Assembly (NCBI RefSeq): GCF_016863635.1 | Contig: NZ_BOPG01000043.1 | Span: 62,001-126,000, forward strand | Length of the DNA: 64,000 nucleotides | Reading direction: 5' to 3' | Source: Virgisporangium aurantiacum | Lineage (GTDB): Bacteria > Actinomycetota > Actinomycetes > Mycobacteriales > Micromonosporaceae | In this document: piece by piece, positions 32,641-41,076 of the stretch | Numbering within the stretch: the stretch's first letter is position 1 | Layout: every line of letters starts with the position of its first letter | Position numbers and translations under genes: made by a program | The notes under the pieces: model-generated | What the model saw: the letters and a program-made list of their open reading frames with translations, nothing else | Told to the model about the DNA's origin: nothing | Databases searched by the model: none

Positions 32641-33120
32641 GTGGGCTTCGTCAGTGAACCGCTGAGCGAGCAGCACGACCTCCGCTTCGACAGCGGGCGG
32701 CCCGAACTCGACACCTGGCTCCAGCGGCACGCCCTGGCGAGCGAGGCGCGGCGCACTGGCCGGACCTTCGTCTGGCTGCACGACGAGCGGGTGGTCGCGT
32801 ACTACACCGTCACCGGGCATCTGCTCGCGCGGGCGGAGCGACCCCGCGGGAATCCAACCGAGGTACCCGCCGTCATGCTGGCCAGACTGGCGCTCGACAA
32901 GGGCCTGCACGGGCAGGGTCACGGCGGCGTTCTGCTCGCCGACGCCCTGCACCGCATCGTCGCCGCCACGCAGACCGTCGCGGCGCGGTTCGTTCTCGTC
33001 GACGCCATCGACGAGGTCGCCCACGCCTTTTACCGGTGCTACGGGTTCCGCGAGATTCCCGGAACGCTTCGGCTCGTCCAGAAGATCAGCGATGTGGCGG
33101 CCGCCCTCGACGCGGCCTGA
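32641..33120 (+). CDS. TacT-like GNAT toxin
   Basis: A 159-residue GNAT of the DUF1778-linked toxin group that acetylates the amino group of aminoacyl-tRNA and stops translation. The acetyl-CoA loop is GLHGQGHGGVLLADAL (QGxGG), and the catalytic tyrosine is in AFYRCYGFREI. The fingerprint SGRPELDTWLQRHAL near the start is typical. It pairs with the antitoxin upstream. Activity is inferred from family. Confidence 0.87.
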   Translation: MGFVSEPLSEQHDLRFDSGRPELDTWLQRHALASEARRTGRTFVWLHDERVVAYYTVTGHLLARAERPRGNPTEVPAVMLARLALDKGLHGQGHGGVLLADALHRIVAATQTVAARFVLVDAIDEVAHAFYRCYGFREIPGTLRLVQKISDVAAALDAA

Positions 33121-33143
33121 CCGGGCAGTGCGACCATGCAGTC

Positions 33144-34361
33144 ATGACTGAACTGGTCACCCTGGCCGAGGTGCGGGCCGCCCAGGAACTGCTCGACGGC
33201 GTGATCCGCCGTACGCCGATCGAGCCGAGCCGGCCGCTGTCGGCGAAGCTCGCCGGCCCGGTCTGGTTGAAGTGCGAGAACCTGCAGCGGGGCGGCTCGT
33301 TCAAGGTGCGCGGCGCGTACGTGCGGATCGCCCGGCTGAGCCCGGCGGAACGGGCCCGCGGGGTGGTGGCGGCCAGCGCCGGCAACCACGCGCAGGGCGT
33401 CGCGGTCGCGGCGGCGGCGCTCGACACCGCCGCCACGGTGTTCATGCCGATCGGCGCGGCGCTGCCGAAGGTCGCGGCCACCAAGGGCTACGGCGCCACC
33501 GTCGAGTTGGCCGGCGGAACCGTCGACGAGGCGCTGGTGGCCGCCGGTGAGTTCGCCGAGCGGACCGGCGCGGTGCTGATCCACCCGTTCGACCACCGGG
33601 ACGTGATCGCCGGGCAGGGGACGGTGGCCCTGGAGATCCTCGAACAGGTACCCGACGTCCGCACGATCCTGGTCGGTATCGGCGGCGGCGGGGTGATCTC
33701 CGGCATCGCGGTGGCGGCCAAGGCGCTGCGGCCCGACGTGCGGATCATCGGCGTCCAGGCGTCCGGTGCGGCGGCCTATCCGGCGTCGTTGGCGGCCGGG
33801 CGGCCGGTGCGGCTGTCGCAGTTCGGCACGATCGCCGACGGCATCGCCGTCGGCTGCCCGGGTGATGTGACGTTCGCGCACGTCAGCAAGCTCGTCGACG
33901 ACGTGGTGACGGTGACCGAGGAGGACATCTCCCGGGCGCTGCTGGTACTGCTGGAGCGGGGGAAACTGCTGGCCGAGCCGGCCGGTGTGGTGGGCGTGGC
34001 GGCGCTGCTCGCCGACGTGGCCGGCGAGGTGGAGACCCCGGCGGTGGCCGTGCTGTCGGGCGGGAACATCGACCCGATGCTGCTGCTCCGCGTGATCGAG
34101 CACGGCCTCGCGGCGGCCGGCCGGTACCAGACGTTCACCGTGCGGTGCCCGGACCGGCCCGGCCACCTCGCCAAGCTGCTGGGCGAGGTGGCCGCGCACG
34201 GAGCGAACATCGTCGACGTCGACCACCGGCGGCAGGACCCGCGCCTGCGCCTGGGCGAGGTAGAGATCTCGATGTCGGTGGAGACCAGGGGCGCCGCGCA
34301 CGCCGACCGGCTCACCGGCGCCCTGCGGGCGGCCGGCTACACGGTGACGTTCGCGAACTAG
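33144..34361 (+). CDS. ilvA: Threonine ammonia-lyase with C-terminal ACT domain
   Basis: A 405-residue PLP enzyme of isoleucine synthesis that makes 2-oxobutanoate from threonine. The PLP lysine is K54 in GGSFKVRGAY; SAGNHAQGVA follows, and GIGGGGVISG binds phosphate. The last 80 residues (RYQTFTVRCPDRPGHLAKLL onwards) are one ACT-type regulatory domain, not the longer double domain of E. coli IlvA, so feedback control may differ. ATG at 33144 is chosen as the open frame upstream is antisense-like. It meets greA tail to tail with a four-base overlap. Confidence 0.9.
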   Translation: MTELVTLAEVRAAQELLDGVIRRTPIEPSRPLSAKLAGPVWLKCENLQRGGSFKVRGAYVRIARLSPAERARGVVAASAGNHAQGVAVAAAALDTAATVFMPIGAALPKVAATKGYGATVELAGGTVDEALVAAGEFAERTGAVLIHPFDHRDVIAGQGTVALEILEQVPDVRTILVGIGGGGVISGIAVAAKALRPDVRIIGVQASGAAAYPASLAAGRPVRLSQFGTIADGIAVGCPGDVTFAHVSKLVDDVVTVTEEDISRALLVLLERGKLLAEPAGVVGVAALLADVAGEVETPAVAVLSGGNIDPMLLLRVIEHGLAAAGRYQTFTVRCPDRPGHLAKLLGEVAAHGANIVDVDHRRQDPRLRLGEVEISMSVETRGAAHADRLTGALRAAGYTVTFAN

Positions 34362-34846
34362 CCGGCGAACGGCTCGAACTTGACGACCGTCACCTTGATC
34401 TCGGCGCCGCTGGGCGCCGTGTAGGTGACGGTGTCGCCCTTCTTCGCGCCGACGATGGCCTGGCCGAGCGCCGACTCGGGGCTGTACACGGTGAGGTCGG
34501 TGCTGGCCGAGATCTCCCGGGAGCCGAGCAGGAACGTCTCGGTGTCGTCTTCGTCGTCGTCGAACTGGATGGTGACGACGACGCCCGCGCCCACCTTGCC
34601 GGAGTTGGCCGACGGCGCCTCGCCGACCTGCGCGGTGCGCAGCAGTTCCTGCAGGTAGCGGATGCGCGCCTCCTGCTTGCCCTGCTCCTCACGCGCGGCG
34701 TGGTAACCGCCGTTCTCCTTGAGGTCGCCCTCTTCGCGCCGGGCGTTGATCTCGGCAGCGATCACGGGCCGGTTGGCGATGAACTCGTCGAGTTCGGCCT
34801 GCAACCGGTCGTACGCTTCCTGCGACAGCCAGGTGTCAGACGGCAC
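34358..34846 (-). CDS. greA: Transcription elongation factor GreA
   Basis: A 162-residue GreA, which reactivates stalled RNA polymerase by stimulating RNA cleavage. The N-terminal coiled coil contains the acidic tip (EINARREEGDLKENGGYHAA, with D and E needed for catalysis) and the C-terminal domain ends SPESALGQAIVGAKKGDTV. GTG at 34846 is chosen because AAGGGGA lies before it and this matches family length; an ATG at 34882 would add 12 residues. Upstream DUF4307 and mca and downstream ilvA/metB genes agree with Rv1080c. Confidence 0.95.
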   Translation of the reverse strand: MPSDTWLSQEAYDRLQAELDEFIANRPVIAAEINARREEGDLKENGGYHAAREEQGKQEARIRYLQELLRTAQVGEAPSANSGKVGAGVVVTIQFDDDEDDTETFLLGSREISASTDLTVYSPESALGQAIVGAKKGDTVTYTAPSGAEIKVTVVKFEPFAG

Positions 34847-34966
34847 TGAAGATCCCCTTTGCAAGTACATGGGTCGGCGCAACTTGCAGATGAGCCAGAC
34901 CTACCAAGGTAGCAAAAGCGCCCAACTTAACGTGAGCCCGGCGATTGCTGCCAGTTACTCCGCTCG

Positions 34967-35380
34967 TTATGCGGCCCGGCACTTCGGAATGTCGACCACG
35001 AATGCCCGTTCGCGGGTGACCAGCGTATATGTCTGGACGCTCCGTTTGCCGGCCGGCACCGGTACCTCCGCCGATCCGACCACCAGGCCGTCCTGCGCCC
35101 TGGCCCGGACGATGCAGACCGACGGGTTGTGCCCGTCGCTGCGCACCTCGAACCGGATCGTGACGTGATCGGCGGTGCGCTCGGACTCGGACAGGATCCG
35201 GGGTGAGTGCTCCGGGTCGCCGTACTGCTTGTACAACCGGTAGCCGATTCCCGCCGACGCCACCATGACCAGCGCACCCACCAGCACGGTGAGCCACGGG
35301 CGGCGCCGGCGTTCGGCCCGGCGACGTCCGTACCGGCCGGGTGGGAATACCGGCGTGGCGGTAGCGTCTTGATCAGTCAC
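34967..35380 (-). CDS. DUF4307 membrane protein
   Basis: A 137-residue protein with a basic N-terminus, a single membrane helix (PWLTVLVGALVMVASAGIGYRLY) and an extracellular domain rich in strands (VTIRFEVRSDGHNPSVCIVRA, VPVPAGKRSVQTYTLV). It matches DUF4307, the Rv1081c family, which always lies between greA and mca in actinobacteria. Function unknown. It is divergent from mca with about 90 bases between. Confidence 0.82.
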   Translation of the reverse strand: MTDQDATATPVFPPGRYGRRRAERRRRPWLTVLVGALVMVASAGIGYRLYKQYGDPEHSPRILSESERTADHVTIRFEVRSDGHNPSVCIVRARAQDGLVVGSAEVPVPAGKRSVQTYTLVTRERAFVVDIPKCRAA

Positions 35381-35470
35381 GGCGTCCTAAATTTCCTCGC
35401 GGTCTGCGGCAACAATAGGCGGCGCCGATGCGTTGGGTCACGGTAGTGGCTACGTAGGGAGGGGCACGGG

Positions 35471-36346
35471 GTGGGGGAGCAGTTGCGCCTGATGGCGGTG
35501 CACGCGCATCCGGACGATGAGTCCAGCAAGGGTGCGGCAACGATGGCCCGGTACGTCGCGGAGGGCGTCGACGTGCTGGTGGTGACGTGTACCGGTGGTG
35601 AGCGCGGAAGCGTCCTGAACCCGAAACTCGACCGGCCGGAGGTCTGGGAGCAGCTGCCCGAACTGCGCCGGGCCGAGATGGACCGGGCCCGGGAGATCCT
35701 CGGCATCCGCCAGGAATGGCTGGGCTTCGTCGACTCCGGCTACCCGGAGGGTGACCCGCTGCCGCCGCTGCCCGACGACGCGTTCGCGCTGGTGCCGGTC
35801 GAGCGGGCGGCCGCGCCGCTGGTGCGGCTGATGCGCTCGTTCAAGCCGCACGTGGTGCTCACCTACGACGAGGAGGGCGGCTATCCGCACCCCGACCACG
35901 TGATGACCCACAAGGTCAGCATGGTGGCGTTCGACGCGGCCGGTGACCCGGAGCGGTACCCGGAGGAGGGGCCGGTCTGGCAGCCGTTGAAGCTCTACTA
36001 CCACATGTGGAACATGAAGCGGATCGCGACATTGCACGCCGCGCTGCTGGCCGAAGGCCTCGAGTCGCCGTACGAGGAGTGGCTGAAGAACCTCGACCCG
36101 AAGCGCGACAAGAGCTCCCGGGTCACCACCCGCGTCGAGTGCGCCGACCACTTCGAACAGCGCGACGACGCGTTGCGGGCCCACGCCACCCAGGTCGACC
36201 CGGACGGGCAGTGGTTCGCGGTGCCGCGTGAGCTGCAGGTGAAGCACTGGCCGACCGAGGACTACGAACTGGTCCGGTCGTTCGTCGACAGCGCGGTGCC
36301 CGAAGACGACCTGTTCACCGGGGTCCGCGAACGCGTCACCTGCTGA
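35471..36346 (+). CDS. mca: Mycothiol S-conjugate amidase
   Basis: A 291-residue zinc amidase of the LmbE/PIG-L fold that cuts mycothiol adducts into a mercapturic acid and glucosaminyl inositol, thereby exporting toxins. Zinc ligands are in AHPDDE (H13, D16 approximately) and the later GYPHPDHVMTH. TGGERGSVLNP and the long C-terminal half fit Mca more than MshB. A strong AGGGAGGGG ribosome site precedes the GTG. It shows that the organism makes mycothiol, limiting it to Actinobacteria. Confidence 0.93.
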   Translation: MGEQLRLMAVHAHPDDESSKGAATMARYVAEGVDVLVVTCTGGERGSVLNPKLDRPEVWEQLPELRRAEMDRAREILGIRQEWLGFVDSGYPEGDPLPPLPDDAFALVPVERAAAPLVRLMRSFKPHVVLTYDEEGGYPHPDHVMTHKVSMVAFDAAGDPERYPEEGPVWQPLKLYYHMWNMKRIATLHAALLAEGLESPYEEWLKNLDPKRDKSSRVTTRVECADHFEQRDDALRAHATQVDPDGQWFAVPRELQVKHWPTEDYELVRSFVDSAVPEDDLFTGVRERVTC

Positions 36347-36365
36347 ACAGGCGTACGGTGGCGGC

Positions 36366-36563
36366 GTGGACGGGATCGCGCAGAACATCTTCGGTGACAC
36401 CCGCTCCGGTAGCCTCGCCGGGCCGCTCGGCCTGCTCATCATCGTGCTGCTCGCGATCGGCACGGTGCTGCTCATCCGCAACATGAACAAGCGCATCAAG
36501 CGGCTGCCCGAGCGGTTCCCCTCGCAGGACGAGCCCGATTCGCCCCAGTCGCCGGGAAACTGA
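36366..36563 (+). CDS. Small single-pass membrane protein beside mca
   Basis: A 65-residue protein with one helix (GPLGLLIIVLLAIGTVLLI, about 18-37) and a basic then acidic cytoplasmic tail ending DEPDSPQSPGN. It corresponds in place and size to Rv1083 downstream of mca. Function unknown. GTG at 36366 starts 20 bases after mca. Confidence 0.75.
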   Translation: MDGIAQNIFGDTRSGSLAGPLGLLIIVLLAIGTVLLIRNMNKRIKRLPERFPSQDEPDSPQSPGN

Positions 36564-36675
36564 CTGTTGCGGCCCTGTTTCGGCGTCTCGCAATGTGTTC
36601 GCGACCTCTGTCGCTCGATCGGTTGATGTTCTAGCCTCGCCAGTGGGCTGGGCAACCCGACGCGGGAACAACGGG

Positions 36676-36704
36676 TCCGCAAGCGATGACGCAGCGCGGA
36701 GGGG
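36676..36704 (+). promoter_or_regulatory. Leader hairpin overlapping the SD of the GGDEF-EAL gene
   Basis: TCCGC (36676-36680) pairs with GCGGA (36696-36700), and inside GCG-ATGA-CGC forms a second stem. The GGA of the 3' arm is the first part of GGAGGGG (36698-36704), the Shine-Dalgarno of the GTG at 36714. Just upstream, CCCG can pair with either of two CGGG copies, giving alternative folds. The leader is thus likely to control translation. Confidence 0.5.
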
Positions 36705-36713
36705 CGGTGACGC

Positions 36714-39386
36714 GTGGTCGATAGACGCGCGACCGTGCCGGTCGCGTCCCCGGATCCGCCCCCGTCGATGACGCCGTTGATGCCTCCATCCACCGGTACC
36801 GATCCGGTCCGTATACCGGCGCAGCGGTCGTCGGCGGTCGCGTCGCCCGGTGCCGTCTGGCGGTGGTCGTGGTACCTGATGCGCGCCGTCGCGGTGCTCT
36901 CGGTCGTCGGCGGGCTGGTGTACACACTCGTCACCGGGGCCGAGATCCCGCCGCCGGCCGTCCTCGCCGCGGTCTGCGCGCTGGTGGTGCTCGGGCACGT
37001 CCTCGTCGTGCGGGTCCGTACCGGAACCGGCGTCCTGCGGCTGGGCTGGGGCGAGGCGGCCCTGATGGTCGCCTGCTACTTCGTGTCCGTGGGCCTCGTG
37101 CCGGCGGTGTTCCTCGTCTCCGTCGGGCTCCAGCAGTACGGCGGCCTGCGCGCCGGCAAGGTCGCCAACCGGCGCAAGATGGTCAACAACACCGCCGCGC
37201 TCACGGTCTCCGCGGCGGCCGCGGCCACGACGGCCGCCCTTTTCGGCCTGCGACCGGAGGCCGAACTCGACGGGCGCACGGTGACCGCCCTGGTCGCCGG
37301 TGCGGCGGTCTTCCTGGTGTTCAGCGCCGGGATCGTCGCCGGTCTGGCCACGATCGAGTTCGACCAGCGCGCGGCGCGGGTCGCCCGCACGCTCATCCGT
37401 ACCAAGGTTCCGATGGCGGTCGGGAACGCGATCGTCGGCCTCGCCATGATCGCCGGGTTCGCCGGGAACCGGATGTGGCTGCTCGTGCTGCCGCCGTCGC
37501 TGTGGCTGCTGCACCAGACGTTCGCGTTCCGGGCCGTCAACGAGGACGAGCGCCGGTCGTGGCAGACGTTCGCCGAAGCCACCCGGGAACTGAACCACCT
37601 CGACGAGCCGCAGGCCGCGGCCGCCGGCCTCGACGGCGCGATCCGCCTGTTCGGGGGCCGCACCGGGGAGATCGTGATCGACGGGCCGCCCGGCCCGCCG
37701 CGGGTGTACTCGATCGCCGGCGACGGCGTGGTGACCCGCGTCGAGGCTCCGCCCGGCCACCGCGACGGCGACCCGCTCGGCGACCTGGCCGGGCCGGGCC
37801 GGGGCCGGGCCCTGGCCACCCGTGCGCTGCTGGTGGCCGGCGCCCGCATCGGCGAGCTGCGCATCCTGTCGGCCAACGTGCTCAACCGGCGCGACGCGCT
37901 GATGCTCAACGCGTACGGTGACGCGCTGGCCGCGTCCCTTCATGACGCCGCGACCAACAGCGAGCTCCGCGCCCTGACCGAGCGCAGCGACCACGACGCC
38001 AACCACGACCCGCTGACCGGGCTGGTCAACCGGTCGGCGCTGCTCGCCCGCGGGTCGGCCCGGCTGGGCGCGCTCGACACGGCGGCGCCGGTCGCGCTGC
38101 TGCTCCTGGACATCAACCACTTCAAAGAGGTCAACACGACGCTCGGCCACAAGGCCGGCGACAGTCTCCTGGAGATCATCGCCGAGCGCCTGTCGGCCCG
38201 GTCGGCGCCGGCCGACCTCGTGGTGCGGCTCGGCGGGGACGAGTTCGCGGTGCTGTTCGCCGGCACCGGCGCGCAGCAGCCGGCCGCGGTCGAGCGGGCC
38301 CGGTTGCTCGCCGCCGACCTGGCCCGGCCGACCGAGGTGGCCGGGGTGCAGCTGTCGGTGGAGGCGTCGATCGGGGTGGTCGCGGCCGCCGCCGGCGAGA
38401 TCGACGTGACGGAGCTGCTGCGCCGCGCCGACATCGCCATGTACCAGGCGAAGCGGGACGGTGCGAGCGTCGCCTGGTACGAGGCCGACCGCGACAACGC
38501 GAGCACCGACCGGCTGGCCCTGCTGGCCGAACTGCGCGAAGCGCTGGCCGGCCGGGACCAGTTGTACCTCGACCTGCAACCCGTCGTCGGCCTGCCGAGC
38601 CGGCGGCCGGTGTCGGTGGAGGCGTTCGTGCGGTGGCGGCACCCGCGGCGCGGGACGCTCACCCCGAAGGACTTCGTCCGGGCGGTCGAGCAGAGCGAGC
38701 TCCTCGGCCAGTTCACCCGCTACGTCCTCGACGCCGCGCTCGACTTCGCCGCGAAGCTGCGCGCCGTCGGCACGGCGCTTCCGGTGTCGGTCAACCTGTC
38801 GCCGCGCAGCCTGCACGACCGCCAGCTGCCCGCCGACGTGGCCCACCTGCTGCACGAGCGCGACGTCCCGGCGAACGGGCTGATCCTGGAGATCACCGAG
38901 ACGGTGGTGCTCAGCGAGGACCGGGTGGTCGACGAGGTGCTGGCCGAACTGCGCGCCCTCGGGGTGCAGCTGTCCGTCGACGACTTCGGCACCGGCTGCT
39001 CGGCGCTGACCTTCCTCACCCGGGTCGCGCTCGACGAGGTCAAGGTCGACCGCACGTTCGTCACCCGCATGGTCGACCGGCCCGAGGCGGCCGCGATCGT
39101 GCGCACCACCGTGGAACTCGGCCGCGAGCTCGGCCGTCGGGTGGTGGCCGAGGGCGTGGAGACGCCCGAGCAGTGCGCCGCCCTGATTGCGCTGGGCTGT
39201 ACCACCGCGCAGGGTTACCACTTCTCCAAGCCGATGCCCGCGCACACCGCCGTCGAGGCGCTGCGCGGAAACGGGCCCGTCGTCCGGACCGACCCGGCAC
39301 CCCCGCGCCGCCGGGCGACTAACGGGTCAAGCGGACCCGCGCCATCCGGTGGAGCAACTTATCGGGCTCCGTCCCCATTATCGTGA
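36714..39386 (+). CDS. Membrane GGDEF-EAL protein (c-di-GMP turnover)
   Basis: An 890-residue protein. Residues about 40-290 hold six to eight membrane helices, followed by a GAF-like linker region (about 290-410). The diguanylate cyclase domain has the intact signature GGDEF at 507-511; the RxxD inhibitory site five residues before it reads APAD, so product inhibition is probably lost. The phosphodiesterase domain keeps DDFGTG and LEITET, but its signature is EAF (636-638), where EAL is expected; the metal-binding Glu is kept. It could do either or both reactions. The third codon from the end is TTA (39378-39380), which needs the bldA-type tRNA. Its last 68 bases overlap the convergent PhoD gene. 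Confidence 0.88.
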   Translation: MVDRRATVPVASPDPPPSMTPLMPPSTGTDPVRIPAQRSSAVASPGAVWRWSWYLMRAVAVLSVVGGLVYTLVTGAEIPPPAVLAAVCALVVLGHVLVVRVRTGTGVLRLGWGEAALMVACYFVSVGLVPAVFLVSVGLQQYGGLRAGKVANRRKMVNNTAALTVSAAAAATTAALFGLRPEAELDGRTVTALVAGAAVFLVFSAGIVAGLATIEFDQRAARVARTLIRTKVPMAVGNAIVGLAMIAGFAGNRMWLLVLPPSLWLLHQTFAFRAVNEDERRSWQTFAEATRELNHLDEPQAAAAGLDGAIRLFGGRTGEIVIDGPPGPPRVYSIAGDGVVTRVEAPPGHRDGDPLGDLAGPGRGRALATRALLVAGARIGELRILSANVLNRRDALMLNAYGDALAASLHDAATNSELRALTERSDHDANHDPLTGLVNRSALLARGSARLGALDTAAPVALLLLDINHFKEVNTTLGHKAGDSLLEIIAERLSARSAPADLVVRLGGDEFAVLFAGTGAQQPAAVERARLLAADLARPTEVAGVQLSVEASIGVVAAAAGEIDVTELLRRADIAMYQAKRDGASVAWYEADRDNASTDRLALLAELREALAGRDQLYLDLQPVVGLPSRRPVSVEAFVRWRHPRRGTLTPKDFVRAVEQSELLGQFTRYVLDAALDFAAKLRAVGTALPVSVNLSPRSLHDRQLPADVAHLLHERDVPANGLILEITETVVLSEDRVVDEVLAELRALGVQLSVDDFGTGCSALTFLTRVALDEVKVDRTFVTRMVDRPEAAAIVRTTVELGRELGRRVVAEGVETPEQCAALIALGCTTAQGYHFSKPMPAHTAVEALRGNGPVVRTDPAPPRRRATNGSSGPAPSGGATYRAPSPLS

Positions 39387-41013
39387 CCACCGCGTCGCGG
39401 CGGTCGTGCCAGAGCTCGCTGACGGCGTTCTTGTAGACGGGACCCGCCACCCGGTGCCACTTGACCACGGGCGGCGGAAGGCCGGCCGCCTTCGCGACGC
39501 CGCGCCCGATCGCCGCCGCCACCCGGCTCCAGCTGAACCGCATCGCCGGCTTCATGAACCCGGGCAGCGCGTTGTGCACCGGTGAGCAGGTGAGCTGGAA
39601 GATCGGGCTGCGGGTGGGCACGTCGGCCTTGGCCACGTAGGAGTGGTGCACGTCGCCGGAGAGGACGCACACGGTGGCCGGGCCGTTCTCCCGGTCGGCG
39701 ACGGCGGTGAGCAGTTCGGTGAGCGCATCGAAGGACCGGCCGAACGCGGCCCAGTGCTCCAGGTCGACCGCCCGGCGGATCTTCTCGGCCCGCTTGCGGA
39801 CCCACGGCCGGCGCGACTCGGTGAGCTTCTCGCTCGCCGCCTCCAGGTGGTGCACGGCCGGCGGCATCAGCCACGGCAGCGACGAGCCGAGCACCACGTG
39901 GTCGTGGTCGCCGGCCACGGCGTCCTGCAACCAGGCCCAGTCGGCGTCGGAGGCCATCGCCCGCGAGCCCGGCCGCAGCTGGCGGCCGGCCCGGTTGTCG
40001 AGCACGACGACCCGGGTGCGACCGAGGTCGAGCGAGTAGCTCCACCGGTACGAGGCCGGGTCGGCGTCGGCCCGGGTGCCGAACTCGTCGAGGACGCCCG
40101 TCGCGTCGTCGGCGTTGGCCATCACGGCCTGGTAGACGGGGTCCTTCTCCAGCTCGGACGGCGGGATGTTGCCCAGGTGCTGGTACACCCAGTAGGTGGA
40201 CAGGCCGGCCTTGATGCGGGTGGCCCACCACGTCTCGCGGGCGATGTCGGTGCGCCAGGTGTCGGAGATGTTCCAGTCGTCGATGATCTCGTGGTCATCG
40301 AAGATCATCACGCTGGGCACGGTGGAGAACAGCCAGCGGATGTCGGGGTCGGTCCACGAGTCGACGTAGAGCTGGGTGTACTCGTGGAAGTCGACGACCT
40401 GCTCGTCGGGCGCGTCGGGGCGGCGCTGGGCGCGCCGCTCCTCCAGGACCCGCTTCATCGTCGTGGACGTCTCGTCGGCGTACACCTGGTCGCCGAGCAG
40501 CATGAGCAGGTCGGGCCAATCGGGGTTCTCCGCCTCGGAGAGTTGTACGGCGTACGCGTCGAGCGCGTCGGGCGGGAACCGGTCGGTGTGCAGCGGCGAC
40601 GACTCGCGGCACGAGCCGAACATGATGCGCACGCCGCCCGCTGGCAGCGGCTGATTTGTCGCCGAGGGAGGCGACGAGGGCCGGGTGCGGATCGCCGGCT
40701 GCGGGTACTTGTAGTCCGGCGGCGGCCAGGCCTTCTCGCCCTCGAAGAAGACCTCGTAGGGGACGACGGAGTCGGGCGGCAGCCCGTCGACCACCACGAA
40801 GCCGTAGTGGTGCCCGTGCGCGCTGAACGTACGGGCGGTGCCCGTGCTGCCTCCGGCCCGCACCTCGACGGTGCCCGGGCGGTCCGGCTCGACCCAGATG
40901 GTCGCCTGGCCGCCCTCGACCCGGCGCAGCACCGGCCCCAGGATCAGTGGCGAGCGGACGCTGATGGTCGATTCGGACCTGAATGGTTCCTCCACGGCGG
41001 GCACGGGTCCCAT
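39319..41013 (-). CDS. PhoD-like alkaline phosphatase D family protein
   Basis: A 564-residue metallophosphatase. Residues 25-115 are an N-terminal beta domain. The catalytic domain shows MFGSCRE (Cys ligand), LMLLGDQVYAD, IFDDHEIIDDW and SGDVHHSY, the PhoD metal ligands. It would release phosphate from phosphodi- or monoesters using iron and calcium. No Tat or Sec signal is visible from this start, unlike most PhoD, so an intracellular place or missed N-terminus is possible. Residues 113-125 in the interdomain linker are encoded by the 36-base repeat also found in the HtrA-like gene. Confidence 0.85.
   Translation of the reverse strand: MGPVPAVEEPFRSESTISVRSPLILGPVLRRVEGGQATIWVEPDRPGTVEVRAGGSTGTARTFSAHGHHYGFVVVDGLPPDSVVPYEVFFEGEKAWPPPDYKYPQPAIRTRPSSPPSATNQPLPAGGVRIMFGSCRESSPLHTDRFPPDALDAYAVQLSEAENPDWPDLLMLLGDQVYADETSTTMKRVLEERRAQRRPDAPDEQVVDFHEYTQLYVDSWTDPDIRWLFSTVPSVMIFDDHEIIDDWNISDTWRTDIARETWWATRIKAGLSTYWVYQHLGNIPPSELEKDPVYQAVMANADDATGVLDEFGTRADADPASYRWSYSLDLGRTRVVVLDNRAGRQLRPGSRAMASDADWAWLQDAVAGDHDHVVLGSSLPWLMPPAVHHLEAASEKLTESRRPWVRKRAEKIRRAVDLEHWAAFGRSFDALTELLTAVADRENGPATVCVLSGDVHHSYVAKADVPTRSPIFQLTCSPVHNALPGFMKPAMRFSWSRVAAAIGRGVAKAAGLPPPVVKWHRVAGPVYKNAVSELWHDRRDAVVTIMGTEPDKLLHRMARVRLTR
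40640..40675 (-). repeat. 36-base palindromic element, copy 2 (inside the PhoD-like gene)
   Basis: Matches 23095-23130 at 35 of 36 bases, in the same strand and the same reading phase, giving SPPSATNQPLPA. The single base difference changes Ser to Asn. It lies in the linker between the N-terminal beta domain and the metallophosphatase domain, a place that tolerates insertion. Confidence 0.9.
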
Positions 41014-41076
41014 GATTCGCCAAGAACGGTGGCCCTGCCACCCGGTCCGGTCGGGTGAGTCTGAGACGATTCGGGC

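Noticed and set aside
36640..36713. c-di-GMP-I (GEMM) riboswitch
   Set aside because: GGGCAA and CCGCAAGC pieces look alike, but the second helix with its GGTAGC...GGGTTACC receptor is missing and the A count in the core differs. Kept only as a structured leader.
36336..39245. A 969-codon reverse-strand open frame under the GGDEF-EAL gene
   Set aside because: Antisense shadow: the translated product is low-complexity and lacks a start with a ribosome site.
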